A stretch of 64,000 nucleotides of DNA from Halomonas alimentaria (GTDB taxonomy: Bacteria; Pseudomonadota; Gammaproteobacteria; Pseudomonadales; Halomonadaceae). Made by a program: the position numbers and the translations under genes. The notes beneath the pieces are model-generated. The model saw nothing but the letters and a program-made list of their open reading frames with translations, searched no databases and was not told the origin of the DNA. The stretch is taken from the NCBI RefSeq assembly GCF_009902005.1, contig NZ_WUTT01000001.1, forward strand, positions 1,204,541 to 1,268,540, read 5' to 3'. Shown here piece by piece: positions 26,163 to 35,335 of the stretch; position 1 is the stretch's first letter; each line of letters begins with the position of its first letter.

Positions 26163-28990
26163 CAGGAGGACTCCTTGGAACTGTCGGGAGACGGTGCGCT
26201 TGCGGTGCTGGGCTCCTTGGCCGGGCGGTGCGGCGTGGTCACCTTGCCCAGGTTGGCCAGGATCATCAGGGTGGCGCCGACCACCGCCAGGTAGACCCCC
26301 AGGTCGAAGAGCATGGCCGTGGCCAGCTCGAACTTGCCCACCAGCGGCAGCGAGAAGTAGCCGAACGAGGAGGTCAGGAACGGATAGCCGAACAGCCAGC
26401 TGCCCAGGCCGGTCAGGGTGGCGATGCCCACCCCGGCCACTGCCACCGGCTGGTAGGGGAAGTCGAGTCGCTGCTGGGCCCACTCCACCCCGCGAGCCAT
26501 GTAGAGCAGGATCAGCGCTACCGCGGTGACCAGGCCGGCGATAAAGCCGCCACCGGGCTCGTTATGGCCGCGCAGGAAGATGAAGGCGGAGACCAGCAGC
26601 GCCAGCGGCAGCAGCGCCATGGAGATGGAAGTCAGTATCGCCGGGTAGCGGTCCGGCGACCACACGCGGCCCTCACCGTCGCTGTGGGGCATGAACACCC
26701 GCAGCCGGTTGAGCAGCTTGAAGATCGCCAGGCCGGCCAGGGCCAGCACGGTGATCTCGCCCAGGGTATCGAAGCCGCGGAAATCCACCAGGATCACGTT
26801 GACCACGTTGTGGCCGCCGCCACCGGGCACGCTGTTCTCCAGGAAGAAGCCGGAGATGGGGGTGGTGTCGCGGGTCAGTACCGCATAGTTGAGGCTCGCC
26901 ACCACCAGCCCCAGGGCCCCGGCCAGCACCACGTCGCGCAGGTTGCGCCGGTTGGAGGACTCGGTGGGAGTCTTCTGGGGCAGGAAGAACAGCGCCAGCA
27001 TCAGCAGGATCATGGTCACCACCTCGACCGAGAGCTGGGTCAGCGCCAGGTCCGGGGCCGAGAAGCGGGCGAAGGTCAGCGAGACCACCAGGCCCACCAC
27101 CGAGAGCATGATCAGCGAGATCAGGCGGAAGCGGTGGGTGACCGCGGTGGCGATGCCGCCGAACACCAGCAGGGCGGCGCCCAGCAGCACCACGCCGTCG
27201 ACGGGCTGGTTGCCGAGCGCGCCGGTCAGCCCGCTCATGCGCGCCAGGCCCAGCCCACCCATCAGCAGCGAGGCGAACAGCAGCCAGGTCATGTAGCGCT
27301 GCAGGGAGCCGCCGTCGAAGCGGCCCAGGCTCCGCTCGGACCAGCGCCCCAGGCGCTGCAGCGCCGCCTCGAACACCAGGCGGGCATCCACCGGGCCGAA
27401 GCCGCGGTGGAAGTGGCGCAGGTCGGCGTGTCGCCAGTAGGCGGCGACCCCGGCGATGATGGCGATAGCACTCATCGCCAGCGGCAGGTTCAGGCCGTGC
27501 CAGATGGCCAGGTGGAAAGCCAGGGGTTCACCCAGTACGGCCTCCACGGCCAGGCCCAGCAGTCCTTCGGCGAGCACCGGTGCCAGGCCCACGATCACGC
27601 AGAGCGCCACCAGCAGCTCCACCGGCGCGCGCATCAGCCACGGCGGCTCGTGGGGCGCCTTCGGTGGCCCCTGCTTGGCGGGCTTGAAGAAGACCGCGTG
27701 CACCAGGCGCAGGGAGTAGGCCACCGAGAGGATGCCGCCGATCGTCGCCAGCACCGGCAGTACCCAGCTCAGGCCCGCCAGCACCGGCGTCTCCACGGTC
27801 TCGGTGAAGAACATCTCCTTGGAGATGAAACCGTTGAGCAGCGGTACCCCGGCCATGGCTGCCCCCGCCACGCTGGTCAGCAGCGCGGTGACCGGCATGG
27901 CCCTCTTCAGGCCGCCCAGGCGGCCGAGCTCACGGGTGCCGGTCTCGTGATCGATGATCCCGGCGCTCATGAACAGCGCCGCCTTGAAGGTGGCATGGTT
28001 GAGGATATGGAACAGCGCCGCGAGTACCGCCATGGGGCTGCCGATGCCCAGCAGCACCGTGATCAGGCCCAGGTGGCTGACCGTGGAGAAGGCCAGGATG
28101 CCCTTGAGGTCGGTCTTGACCAGGGCGAACCAGGCGCCGTAGAGCATGGTGGCCATGCCCACTAGGGAGACCACCGCGGACCACAGGTCGCTGCCGGCGA
28201 TGGCCGGATGCAGGCGTGCCATCAGGAAGATGCCCGCCTTGACCATGGTCGCCGAGTGCAGGTAGGCGGAGACCGGGGTAGGGGCCGCCATGGCATGGGG
28301 CAACCAGAACTGGAAGGGGAACTGGGCCGACTTGGTGAAGGCCCCCAGCAGCACCAGCGCCAGCATGATCGGGTAACGCGGGTCGGCCAGTATCGCCTCG
28401 CCGCCGGCCAGGACGTCGTCCATGGCGTAGCTGCCCACCATGTCGCCCAGCAGCAGCAGGCCGGCGAGCAGGGCCAGGCCGCCGGCGCCGGTCACGGTGA
28501 GCGCCATGCGCGCGCCCTTGCGGGCGTCGCTGCGGTGGGACCAGAAGCCGATCAGCAGGAAGGAGGAGAGGCTGGTCAGCTCCCAGTAGAGCCACAGCAG
28601 GATCAGGTTGTCGGCCATCACGATACCGACCATGGAGGCCATGAACAGGATCAGGTAGGCGTAGAAACGCCCGTAAGGCTCCTCCGGCGACAGGTAGTAG
28701 TGCGCATAGAGCAGGATCAGCAGGCCGATGCCCATGATCAGCAGGTTGAAGAGCAGCGACAGGCCATCCAGACGGAAGGCCAGGTCGAGGCCCAGGCTGG
28801 GTATCCAGGTCACGGAGACGCGCAGCGCCTCGCCGGCCGAGAGGGCCGGCAGCTGTGCCAGCATCAGCAGCAGGGCCAGGGCCGGGAGTACGGCGGTGGC
28901 CAGTGAGCAGGCGCGGCGTCCGCGGCCGGCAGTGACCATCGGCACCAGCATGCCCGCCAGCGGCAGCAAGGCTATCCACATCAGTGTCAT
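26162..28990 (-). CDS. mrpA: Mrp antiporter subunit A fused to B, operon 1
   Basis: A 942-aa protein: an N-terminal NuoL-like proton-path domain with the [19 protein letters not shown] motif, an MrpA-specific middle part ([48 protein letters not shown]), and, from about residue 775, a complete MrpB domain ([24 protein letters not shown]). Such A-B fusions define the six-gene (group 2, PhaAB-type) Mrp operons. The start at 28990 has CTCACTT...GAGCGACCG upstream; 25 residues of the longer frame are not family-like. First gene of operon 1, head-to-head with a second mrpA at 29212. Confidence 0.95.
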   Translation of the reverse strand: MTLMWIALLPLAGMLVPMVTAGRGRRACSLATAVLPALALLLMLAQLPALSAGEALRVSVTWIPSLGLDLAFRLDGLSLLFNLLIMGIGLLILLYAHYYLSPEEPYGRFYAYLILFMASMVGIVMADNLILLWLYWELTSLSSFLLIGFWSHRSDARKGARMALTVTGAGGLALLAGLLLLGDMVGSYAMDDVLAGGEAILADPRYPIMLALVLLGAFTKSAQFPFQFWLPHAMAAPTPVSAYLHSATMVKAGIFLMARLHPAIAGSDLWSAVVSLVGMATMLYGAWFALVKTDLKGILAFSTVSHLGLITVLLGIGSPMAVLAALFHILNHATFKAALFMSAGIIDHETGTRELGRLGGLKRAMPVTALLTSVAGAAMAGVPLLNGFISKEMFFTETVETPVLAGLSWVLPVLATIGGILSVAYSLRLVHAVFFKPAKQGPPKAPHEPPWLMRAPVELLVALCVIVGLAPVLAEGLLGLAVEAVLGEPLAFHLAIWHGLNLPLAMSAIAIIAGVAAYWRHADLRHFHRGFGPVDARLVFEAALQRLGRWSERSLGRFDGGSLQRYMTWLLFASLLMGGLGLARMSGLTGALGNQPVDGVVLLGAALLVFGGIATAVTHRFRLISLIMLSVVGLVVSLTFARFSAPDLALTQLSVEVVTMILLMLALFFLPQKTPTESSNRRNLRDVVLAGALGLVVASLNYAVLTRDTTPISGFFLENSVPGGGGHNVVNVILVDFRGFDTLGEITVLALAGLAIFKLLNRLRVFMPHSDGEGRVWSPDRYPAILTSISMALLPLALLVSAFIFLRGHNEPGGGFIAGLVTAVALILLYMARGVEWAQQRLDFPYQPVAVAGVGIATLTGLGSWLFGYPFLTSSFGYFSLPLVGKFELATAMLFDLGVYLAVVGATLMILANLGKVTTPHRPAKEPSTASAPSPDSSKESS

Positions 28991-29152
28991 CGGTCGCTCA
29001 TCCTGCGAGTGAGAAGTAAGGGGAGGGCGCAGGATGCCTGCTGGGCCGGAGGATGCAAGCGACACCGGGTCGCATCCCGTCCCTGGGGCGCTGGCCCGTC
29101 CACGGCGGTATGCTGTTTATCCTAACGCAAAGCGCTGTTTCACGCTCTACCC

Positions 29153-29181
29153 TTGTGTTTCAACACCTTGTGTGGATAAGG
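29153..29181 (+). promoter_or_regulatory. Likely promoter of Mrp operon 2
   Basis: -35 TTGTGT (29153-29158) and -10 GATAAG (29175-29180), 16-nt spacer, 31 nt before the mrpA start. A direct repeat CCTTGTGT (29151-29158 and 29166-29173) overlaps it and may be a regulator site. The 221-bp gap (28991-29211) must also hold the operon 1 promoter, which I could not place with confidence. Confidence 0.5.
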
Positions 29182-29211
29182 TGATCCGATCGACCGACGG
29201 GAGAGCGCCGG

Positions 29212-31542
29212 ATGCAGCTCGCTGTGCTGGGAGGGTTCGTGGTAGCCGCCATGGCGCCGCTGCTGCACCGCTGGTTCGGGCCAGGCACCGCGCGAGTAAT
29301 GGCGCTGCTGCCCGCGGCCATTGCCGCCTGGCTGATCGGCCAGTGGCCAATAATCGCCGCCGGCGAGACGCTGTGGCTCGAGTGGGCCTGGGTGCCGGGC
29401 CTCGACCTCACCCTCACCTTCATGATCGACGGCCTGGCCTGGCTGTTTGCCATGCTGATCTCGGTGATCGGTACCCTGGTGCTGATCTACGCCGGGGAGT
29501 ACCTGCGCGGCCACCGTGACCTGCCGCGCTTCCTGGTGGTGATCACCGCCTTCATGATGTCGATGCTCGGCCTGGTGCTGGCCGACAACCTGGTCGCCCT
29601 GTTCGTGTTCTGGGAGCTGACCAGCATCACCTCCTACCTGCTGATCGGCTTCAACCACACCGACCTCGCCGCTCGCAAGTCGGCCCAGCAGGGGCTCTTC
29701 GTCACCGTGGGGGGCGGACTGGCGCTGCTTGCCGGCTTCGTCATGCTGGCCCTGGCCGGCGACAGCTGGTCGCTGGCCGAACTCAACGCCCGGGGAGATC
29801 AGCTCAAGGCGCATGCGCTCTATACGCCGCTGCTGATCTGCGTGCTGATCGGCGCCTTCACCAAGTCGGCCCAGTTCCCCTTTCATTTCTGGCTACCCAA
29901 TGCCATGGCGGCGCCGACCCCGGTCTCGGCCTACCTGCACTCGGCGACCATGGTCAAGGCGGGCATCTATCTGCTGGCACGGCTTCATCCGGCGCTGGGC
30001 GGCACCGAGCCCTGGGTGGTCACGCTGTCGCTGGTGGGGGCGCTGACCATGGCCACCGGCGCCTTCCTGGCGATCCAGCACACCAACGTCAAGAAACTGC
30101 TGGCCTACTCCACGGTGATGGCGCTGGGCACCCTGACGATGCTGCTGGGTATCGGCACCGAGGCCGCGCTCACCGCCTTCGTGGTCTTCCTGCTCGGCCA
30201 CTCCCTCTACAAGGGGGCGCTGTTCATGGTGGCCGGCATCCTCGACCACGAGACCGGCACCAAGGATGTCACCGCCATGGGCGGGTTGCGCCGCGCCATG
30301 CCGCGCACCGCCCTGGTGGCGGCGGTGGCGGCGCTGTCGCTCGCCGGGCTGCCGCCGCTGCTCGGCTTCGTCGGCAAGGAGCTGATGCTGGAGTCGGTGC
30401 TGGGCGCGTCGGACTACCGGGGAGTGATCCTGCCGCTGGCCTTCCTCGCCGCCTTCCTGACCCTGGCGGTGGCGGCGATCGTCGCCATTCGGCCCTTCTT
30501 CGGCCCGTTGAGGGAGACGCCGCATACGCCCCACGAGCCCCCCGGCGGCCTGCTCGTGGGGCCCGCTCTGCTGGCCGCCCTGTCGCTTGCGTTCGGCCTG
30601 GCGCCGGGGCTCCTCGATGCCCTGGTGAGTGCCACCGTCGCGGGCATCGGAGCAGGGCAGGTCGATGTACACCTGGCGCTGTGGCACGGCCTCAACCTGC
30701 CGCTTGTGCTGTCGCTTGCCAGCCTGGGGCTGGGGGTGCTGGTGTTCCGCCACTGGGATCGCCTGCGTTCGCGGCTGGCGCGCCTGGAGCCGCTGATGGC
30801 CCGCGGCCCCGAGGCCGGCTATGAGGCCCTGATGGCGGGCATGGTGCGTATCGCCGAGTGGCAGACCCGCTTCCTGCAGAACGGCTATATGCGCAACTAC
30901 CTGGTGATGACCCTGCTGGTGCTGCTGGGCCTGGTGGGCCATGCCCTGCTGGTGCGCCACACGCCGACACTCTCCTTCGCGCTGGATCTCTATCTCCACG
31001 AGGCGATGGTGGCGGGGCTGATGGTCGCCGGGGCGGTCGCCGCCTGCGTGATGCGCTCGCGCCTGGCGGCCGTCGCCGCGGTGGGGGTGATGGGTTACTC
31101 CATCGCCCTGACCTTCGTGCTGTTCAGTGCCCCGGATCTGGCCATCACCCAGCTGCTGGTGGAGACCCTGACGGTGATCCTGCTGGTGCTGGTGCTGTTC
31201 CGCCTGCCGCGCTTCGCCACCCTCTCCACCCCCGTCGAGCGATTGCGTGACCTGGTGGTGGCGGGGCTCTCCGGCGGCCTGATCACCCTGTTGATGCTGG
31301 CGGTGCTCTCCGGCGAGCGCCTGCCGCGCATCTCCGACTACATGGTGGAGAACAGCCAGCCGCTGGGCCATGGCCACAATATCGTCAACGTCATCCTGGT
31401 GGACTTCCGCGCCCTGGACACCCTGGGCGAGATGTTCGTGCTGGCGCTGGCGGCCATCGGTGTCTACGCCATGCTGCGCTTCCACGCCGAGGAGTATGAG
31501 GCGAGGAGTGCCTCGCGGACACGGAGGGGCGACGATGGTTAG
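29212..31542 (+). CDS. mrpA: Mrp antiporter subunit A, operon 2
   Basis: A 776-aa MrpA without a fused MrpB domain, the length typical of seven-gene (group 1) operons. NuoL-like part with LGLVLADNLVALFVFWELTSITSYLLIGF and [22 protein letters not shown]; MrpA-specific end with [40 protein letters not shown] site lies 6-12 nt before the ATG. It overlaps mrpB by 8 nt. It is clearly a paralogue of the operon 1 protein but diverged along its whole length. Confidence 0.95.
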   Translation: MQLAVLGGFVVAAMAPLLHRWFGPGTARVMALLPAAIAAWLIGQWPIIAAGETLWLEWAWVPGLDLTLTFMIDGLAWLFAMLISVIGTLVLIYAGEYLRGHRDLPRFLVVITAFMMSMLGLVLADNLVALFVFWELTSITSYLLIGFNHTDLAARKSAQQGLFVTVGGGLALLAGFVMLALAGDSWSLAELNARGDQLKAHALYTPLLICVLIGAFTKSAQFPFHFWLPNAMAAPTPVSAYLHSATMVKAGIYLLARLHPALGGTEPWVVTLSLVGALTMATGAFLAIQHTNVKKLLAYSTVMALGTLTMLLGIGTEAALTAFVVFLLGHSLYKGALFMVAGILDHETGTKDVTAMGGLRRAMPRTALVAAVAALSLAGLPPLLGFVGKELMLESVLGASDYRGVILPLAFLAAFLTLAVAAIVAIRPFFGPLRETPHTPHEPPGGLLVGPALLAALSLAFGLAPGLLDALVSATVAGIGAGQVDVHLALWHGLNLPLVLSLASLGLGVLVFRHWDRLRSRLARLEPLMARGPEAGYEALMAGMVRIAEWQTRFLQNGYMRNYLVMTLLVLLGLVGHALLVRHTPTLSFALDLYLHEAMVAGLMVAGAVAACVMRSRLAAVAAVGVMGYSIALTFVLFSAPDLAITQLLVETLTVILLVLVLFRLPRFATLSTPVERLRDLVVAGLSGGLITLLMLAVLSGERLPRISDYMVENSQPLGHGHNIVNVILVDFRALDTLGEMFVLALAAIGVYAMLRFHAEEYEARSASRTRRGDDG

Positions 31543-31969
31543 ATCGGGCACGCTGATTCTCAATGTGGCGGCGCGGCTGCTGTTGCCGCTGCAGCTGATG
31601 TTCTCGCTGTTCCTGCTGTTGCGTGGCCACGACGAGCCGGGTGGTGGCTTCATCGCCGGGCTGGTGGCGGCGGGGGCCTTCGCGCTCTACCTGTTCGCCT
31701 ACGGGCGGCGTGCCCTGGGGGCGATGCTCAAGGTCTCGCCCCGCGACCTGGTAGGGATGGGGCTGCTGCTGGGGGTGGTCTCGACGCTGCCCGCCTGGTG
31801 GTACGGCGAGCCCTTCTTCACCGCCCAGTGGTGGACCATCCCGGTCATCGACTTCAAGGCCTCGACGCCGCTGATCTTCGACATTGGCGTCTATCTGGTG
31901 GTGCTGGGTTCCGTGCTCACCGCCATCACCGCTCTGGTCAAGACCGACCAGGCAGACGACGAACGCTGA
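31535..31969 (+). CDS. mrpB: Mrp antiporter subunit B, operon 2
   Basis: A 144-aa protein with four hydrophobic segments and the MrpB signature [24 protein letters not shown], the counterpart of the C-terminal domain fused to MrpA in operon 1. The ATG at 31535 follows GGAGGGGC inside mrpA. Confidence 0.94.
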   Translation: MVRSGTLILNVAARLLLPLQLMFSLFLLLRGHDEPGGGFIAGLVAAGAFALYLFAYGRRALGAMLKVSPRDLVGMGLLLGVVSTLPAWWYGEPFFTAQWWTIPVIDFKASTPLIFDIGVYLVVLGSVLTAITALVKTDQADDER

Positions 31970-31978
31970 GGAGGTCCC

Positions 31979-32326
31979 ATGGAACCCTTGATGGCCGTCG
32001 CCATCGGCATCCTGTTTGCCGCTGCCATCTACATGATGCTGCGCCGCTCCATCGTCAAGCTGGTGATCGGGCTGATGCTGCTCTCCAATGCCGCCAACCT
32101 GCTGATCTTCTCCACCGCCGGCATGACCCGCGGGGCGCCGCCGCTGGTGCCGGAGGGGTTCACCGCGCCCGAGGGGGCAATCGCCGATCCGCTGCCCCAG
32201 GCACTGGTGCTTACCGCCATCGTCATCGCCTTCGGGGTGCTGTCGTTCGCCGTGGTGCTGGTTCGCCGGGCCTGGGAGATCGTGCGTGCCGATGACCTGG
32301 ACAAGATGAAGGATACCGACACGTGA
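31979..32326 (+). CDS. mrpC: Mrp antiporter subunit C, operon 2
   Basis: A 115-aa NuoK-like subunit with three helices and the motif [36 protein letters not shown] precedes the start. It overlaps mrpD by 4 nt. Confidence 0.94.
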   Translation: MEPLMAVAIGILFAAAIYMMLRRSIVKLVIGLMLLSNAANLLIFSTAGMTRGAPPLVPEGFTAPEGAIADPLPQALVLTAIVIAFGVLSFAVVLVRRAWEIVRADDLDKMKDTDT

Positions 32327-33840
32327 ATCCCGAGATCGCGCTGCCCATCCTGATCCCGCTGATGTCGGGGGCCGTGTCGCTGGTGTTCTGGCGCTCGCGC
32401 CTGATGCAGCGGCTGGTCGCCGTGGGTGGCACCGCCGGGCTGCTGATCACCGCCCTGTGGCTGCTCGCTTCGGTGAACCGCGAGGGCATCCTGGTGATGC
32501 ACATGGGCAACTGGGCCGCGCCCTTCGGCATCAGCCTGGTGGCCGACCTGCTGGGCGCCATCATGGTGGTGCTCACAGGCATCATCGGTTTGGCCGTGGC
32601 GATCTACTCCCTGGCCACCGCCGGCCGTGGCCACGAGGCCTACGGTTACTTTCCGCTGATGCATCTGCTGCTGGCCGGGGTGGCCGGCGCCTTCCTCACC
32701 GGCGACATCTTCAATCTTTACGTGTGGTTCGAGGTGATGCTGGTGGCCTCCTTCGCGCTGCTGATACTCGGCAGCGAGAAGGCGCAGATGGAGGGGGCGA
32801 TCAAGTACGTGACCCTGAACCTGCTCTCCTCGGTGATCTTCCTGATCGCCGTGGGGCTGCTCTACGGTATGGTCGGCACCCTCAACATGGCCGATATCGC
32901 CAGGCGTCTGGCGGCGGTGGAGGAGCAGGGTATGGTCGATGCCCTGGCGATGATGTTCATGGTCGCCTTCGGCATCAAGGCGGCGGCTTTCCCGCTGTTC
33001 TTCTGGCTGCCGGCCTCCTACCACACCCCGCCGGTGGCGGTGTCGGCGCTGTTCGCGGGGCTGCTCACCAAGGTGGGGGTCTATGCGCTGTTCCGGGTGT
33101 TTACGCTGATCTTTCACCACAGCCCGGGCTACACCCACGAGATCCTGCTGTGGGGGGCGGGGCTGACCATGCTCTCCGGGGTGCTGGGTGCGGCGGCCCA
33201 GTTCGAGTTCCGGCGCATCCTGTCGTTCCATATCGTCAGCCAGATCGGCTACATGATCCTCGGCCTGGCGCTGTTCACGCCGTTGGCGATCGTCGGCGGG
33301 GTCTTCTACATCATGCATCACATCATCGTGAAGGCGAACCTCTTCCTGGTCAGCGGCATCGTCCACCGGCTGGGCGGCAGCTACCAGCTCAAGCGCCTGG
33401 GCGGCTTCTACCGCAGTCATCCGTGGCTGGCCGTGCTGTTCCTGATTCCGGCCCTGTCGCTGGCCGGTATCCCGCCGCTCTCGGGGTTCCTGGCCAAGTT
33501 CATCGTGATCCGTGCCGGCATCGAGGCCGAGGCCTACGGGGTCACCGCCATCGCCCTGCTGGTGGGGTTGCTGACCCTCTATTCGATGATCAAGATCTGG
33601 TCCGAAGTGTTCTGGAAGTCGACGCCGCCCGAGGGTGATGTTGCCCCCTATCCCGAGGTGCGCCAGCGCGAGCTGTGGCTGATGGCCGCCCCGGTGGTGG
33701 GCCTGGGGCTGTGCACCCTGTTCATCGGTCTCTATCCGGCACCGATCCATGCCCTGGCCGAGGCCTCGGCCGCTCAGCTGCTCGACCCCGATGCTTACAT
33801 CCGCGCGGTGCTGGGCGAGGGCGCGGAGGTGCTGCCATGA
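32323..33840 (+). CDS. mrpD: Mrp antiporter subunit D, operon 2
   Basis: A 505-aa NuoN/MrpD-family proton-path subunit starting with GTG. Core motifs: [63 protein letters not shown] and the helix [16 protein letters not shown]. Coupled by 4-nt overlaps to mrpC before and mrpE after. Confidence 0.95.
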   Translation: MNPEIALPILIPLMSGAVSLVFWRSRLMQRLVAVGGTAGLLITALWLLASVNREGILVMHMGNWAAPFGISLVADLLGAIMVVLTGIIGLAVAIYSLATAGRGHEAYGYFPLMHLLLAGVAGAFLTGDIFNLYVWFEVMLVASFALLILGSEKAQMEGAIKYVTLNLLSSVIFLIAVGLLYGMVGTLNMADIARRLAAVEEQGMVDALAMMFMVAFGIKAAAFPLFFWLPASYHTPPVAVSALFAGLLTKVGVYALFRVFTLIFHHSPGYTHEILLWGAGLTMLSGVLGAAAQFEFRRILSFHIVSQIGYMILGLALFTPLAIVGGVFYIMHHIIVKANLFLVSGIVHRLGGSYQLKRLGGFYRSHPWLAVLFLIPALSLAGIPPLSGFLAKFIVIRAGIEAEAYGVTAIALLVGLLTLYSMIKIWSEVFWKSTPPEGDVAPYPEVRQRELWLMAAPVVGLGLCTLFIGLYPAPIHALAEASAAQLLDPDAYIRAVLGEGAEVLP

Positions 33841-34310
33841 TCGGTGCGGCGTGGAACCTGCTGCTGGGGGGCGCCTGGGTGGTTCTCACCGGCGACTTCA
33901 GCGGCCTCAACCTGCTCGCCGGGCTGGTCTTCGGCTACCTGGTGCTGGCGCTGATCCAGCCCCAGGTGCCGGCGCTTGCCGGCTATGCACAGCGCCTGCC
34001 GCGGCTGGTGCGTTTCATCGGCTTCTTCCTCAAGGAGCTGGTCATGGCCAACCTCAAGGTGGCCTTCGATATCGTCACCCCGCCCTGGTACATGAAACCC
34101 GGGGTGATTGCCATGCCGCTCCAGGCGCGCAGCGAGTTCGAGATCGCCTTCGTTGCCAACCTGATCTCGCTGACTCCGGGCACCCTGAGCCTGGATGTCT
34201 CCGACGATCGCCGGGTGCTCTATATCCATGCCATGTTCCTGGACGACGAGGCGGCGCTGCGCCGCAACCTGGCAGAGATGGAGCGCCGCGCCCTGGAGCT
34301 GTTCCATTGA
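33837..34310 (+). CDS. mrpE: Mrp antiporter subunit E, operon 2
   Basis: A 157-aa protein with N-terminal membrane helices, the MrpE core [20 protein letters not shown] and the signature [20 protein letters not shown]. The ATG at 33837 overlaps the mrpD stop (ATGA). Confidence 0.93.
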   Translation: MIGAAWNLLLGGAWVVLTGDFSGLNLLAGLVFGYLVLALIQPQVPALAGYAQRLPRLVRFIGFFLKELVMANLKVAFDIVTPPWYMKPGVIAMPLQARSEFEIAFVANLISLTPGTLSLDVSDDRRVLYIHAMFLDDEAALRRNLAEMERRALELFH

Positions 34311-34341
34311 TGCTCTTGCCGAGTCGTGGAGGAGAACGCCG

Positions 34342-34611
34342 ATGTCGCCCCTGATCCTGCTGAGTCTGGTGCTGATGGCGCTGGCGCTGTGCCTGACCTT
34401 CGTGCGCCTGTTTCGTGGCCCGAGCCTGCCCGACCGCGTGGTGGCCCTGGAGCTCTTCTCGTCGATCCTGGTCGGTATCATCGGGGTGGTGGCCATCGCC
34501 ACCGACGTGGCGAGTCTGCTCGACGTGGCCATCGTCATGGCACTGATGGCCTTCATGGCCGCCATCGGCTTCGCGCGTTTCCTGGAGCGGGGAGGGCCCC
34601 GGGATGACTGA
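34342..34611 (+). CDS. mrpF: Mrp antiporter subunit F, operon 2
   Basis: An 89-aa, three-helix protein with the MrpF motif GPSLPDRVVALELFSS. GTGGAGGAGAA precedes the ATG at 34342. It overlaps mrpG by 8 nt. Confidence 0.93.
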   Translation: MSPLILLSLVLMALALCLTFVRLFRGPSLPDRVVALELFSSILVGIIGVVAIATDVASLLDVAIVMALMAFMAAIGFARFLERGGPRDD

Positions 34612-35008
34612 GATACTCAAGGAGGGGCTGATCCTGATCGGGGCGCTGTTCATGCTGCTGGCGGCGCTGGGCCTGGTGCGCCTGCCCGACCTGCTGACCC
34701 GCATGCACGCCACCACCAAGGCGGCGACCCTGGGTGCGACCCTGATCATGCTGGCGGTGGCCATCCACTTCGCCCAGGTGGCGGTGGTAGCGCGGGCCTT
34801 CGGCGTGATCCTTTTCATCATGATGACGGCACCCGTAGCCGCCCACGTGATCGGCCGTGCCGGCTACTTCGTCGGCTCCCGGCTGTGGGAGGGTACGCTG
34901 AAGGATGAGCTCAGGCCCAACTATGACCCCCTGACCCACGAGCTCAAGAGCGGCCTGGAGACCGAGTCCAACGCGCGCCGCGAGCCCGGGGAGAGCGACG
35001 CTTCCTGA
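34604..35008 (+). CDS. mrpG: Mrp antiporter subunit G, operon 2
   Basis: A 134-aa, three-helix protein with the MrpG signature LGLVRLPDLLTRMHATTKAATLGATL and a polar C-terminal tail. It closes the seven-gene operon 2 and is followed by a UUCG-loop terminator. Confidence 0.93.
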   Translation: MTEILKEGLILIGALFMLLAALGLVRLPDLLTRMHATTKAATLGATLIMLAVAIHFAQVAVVARAFGVILFIMMTAPVAAHVIGRAGYFVGSRLWEGTLKDELRPNYDPLTHELKSGLETESNARREPGESDAS

Positions 35009-35036
35009 GCGCTTCCCGACCACTGTCTGCCGTGCG

Positions 35037-35056
35037 GGGCCACCTTCGGGTGGCCC
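35037..35056 (+). terminator. Terminator of Mrp operon 2
   Basis: GGGCCACC (35037-35044), tetraloop TTCG, GGTGGCCC (35049-35056), then TTCCTG. A perfect stem with a stable UUCG loop, 29 nt after mrpG. Confidence 0.75.
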
Positions 35057-35124
35057 TTCCTGTAACGGCTCCCGATGCTCCTTGCCTGGCGTGACCGGTA
35101 TCGCGCAGCGGGCGGTATCGGGAG

Positions 35125-35148
35125 TATAAATTGTACAGAACCTGTACT
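35125..35148 (+). promoter_or_regulatory. TGTACA-type promoter/operator of the DUF2256-cryptochrome operon
   Basis: TATAAA (35125-35130), TGTACA (35132-35137) and TGTACT (35143-35148). The first and third are 12 nt apart, each one mismatch from a T(G/A)TACA half-site. The stretch TGTACTATCA is shared with the minus strand of the photolyase/hemH operator at 21905-21928. TATAAA could double as a -10. Confidence 0.5.
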
Positions 35149-35182
35149 ATCATCCTGTCATGTCCATGCCTGGGGTTCTGTC

Positions 35183-35335
35183 ATGCACTGCAAGCCATAT
35201 CTGCCACACAAGACCTGCACCGGATGCGGCCGGCCCTTCGCCTGGCGCCGCAAGTGGGCGCGCTGCTGGGAGGAGGTCCGTCACTGCAGCGCGCGTTGCC
35301 GGCGCGAGGTGCGTCGCCGGAGTTGCGCATCGTGA
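35183..35335 (+). CDS. DUF2256 small cysteine-rich protein
   Basis: A 50-aa protein with the DUF2256 pattern KTCxxCxRPFxWRxKWxRCWxEVxxCSxRCRR: four or more cysteines that could bind Zn, in a strongly basic background. DUF2256 genes typically sit directly before photolyase/cryptochrome genes. Its TGA overlaps the GTG of the cryptochrome (GTGA), indicating coupling. The frame is open further upstream to 35075, but the family starts at MHCKPYLPHK. Function unknown. Confidence 0.85.
   Translation: MHCKPYLPHKTCTGCGRPFAWRRKWARCWEEVRHCSARCRREVRRRSCAS

Noticed and set aside
26228..28165. 645-aa plus-strand frame opposite mrpA (operon 1), and similar long frames opposite the other mrp genes
   Set aside because: Gln/His/Gly-rich antisense artefacts of highly biased membrane-protein codons.
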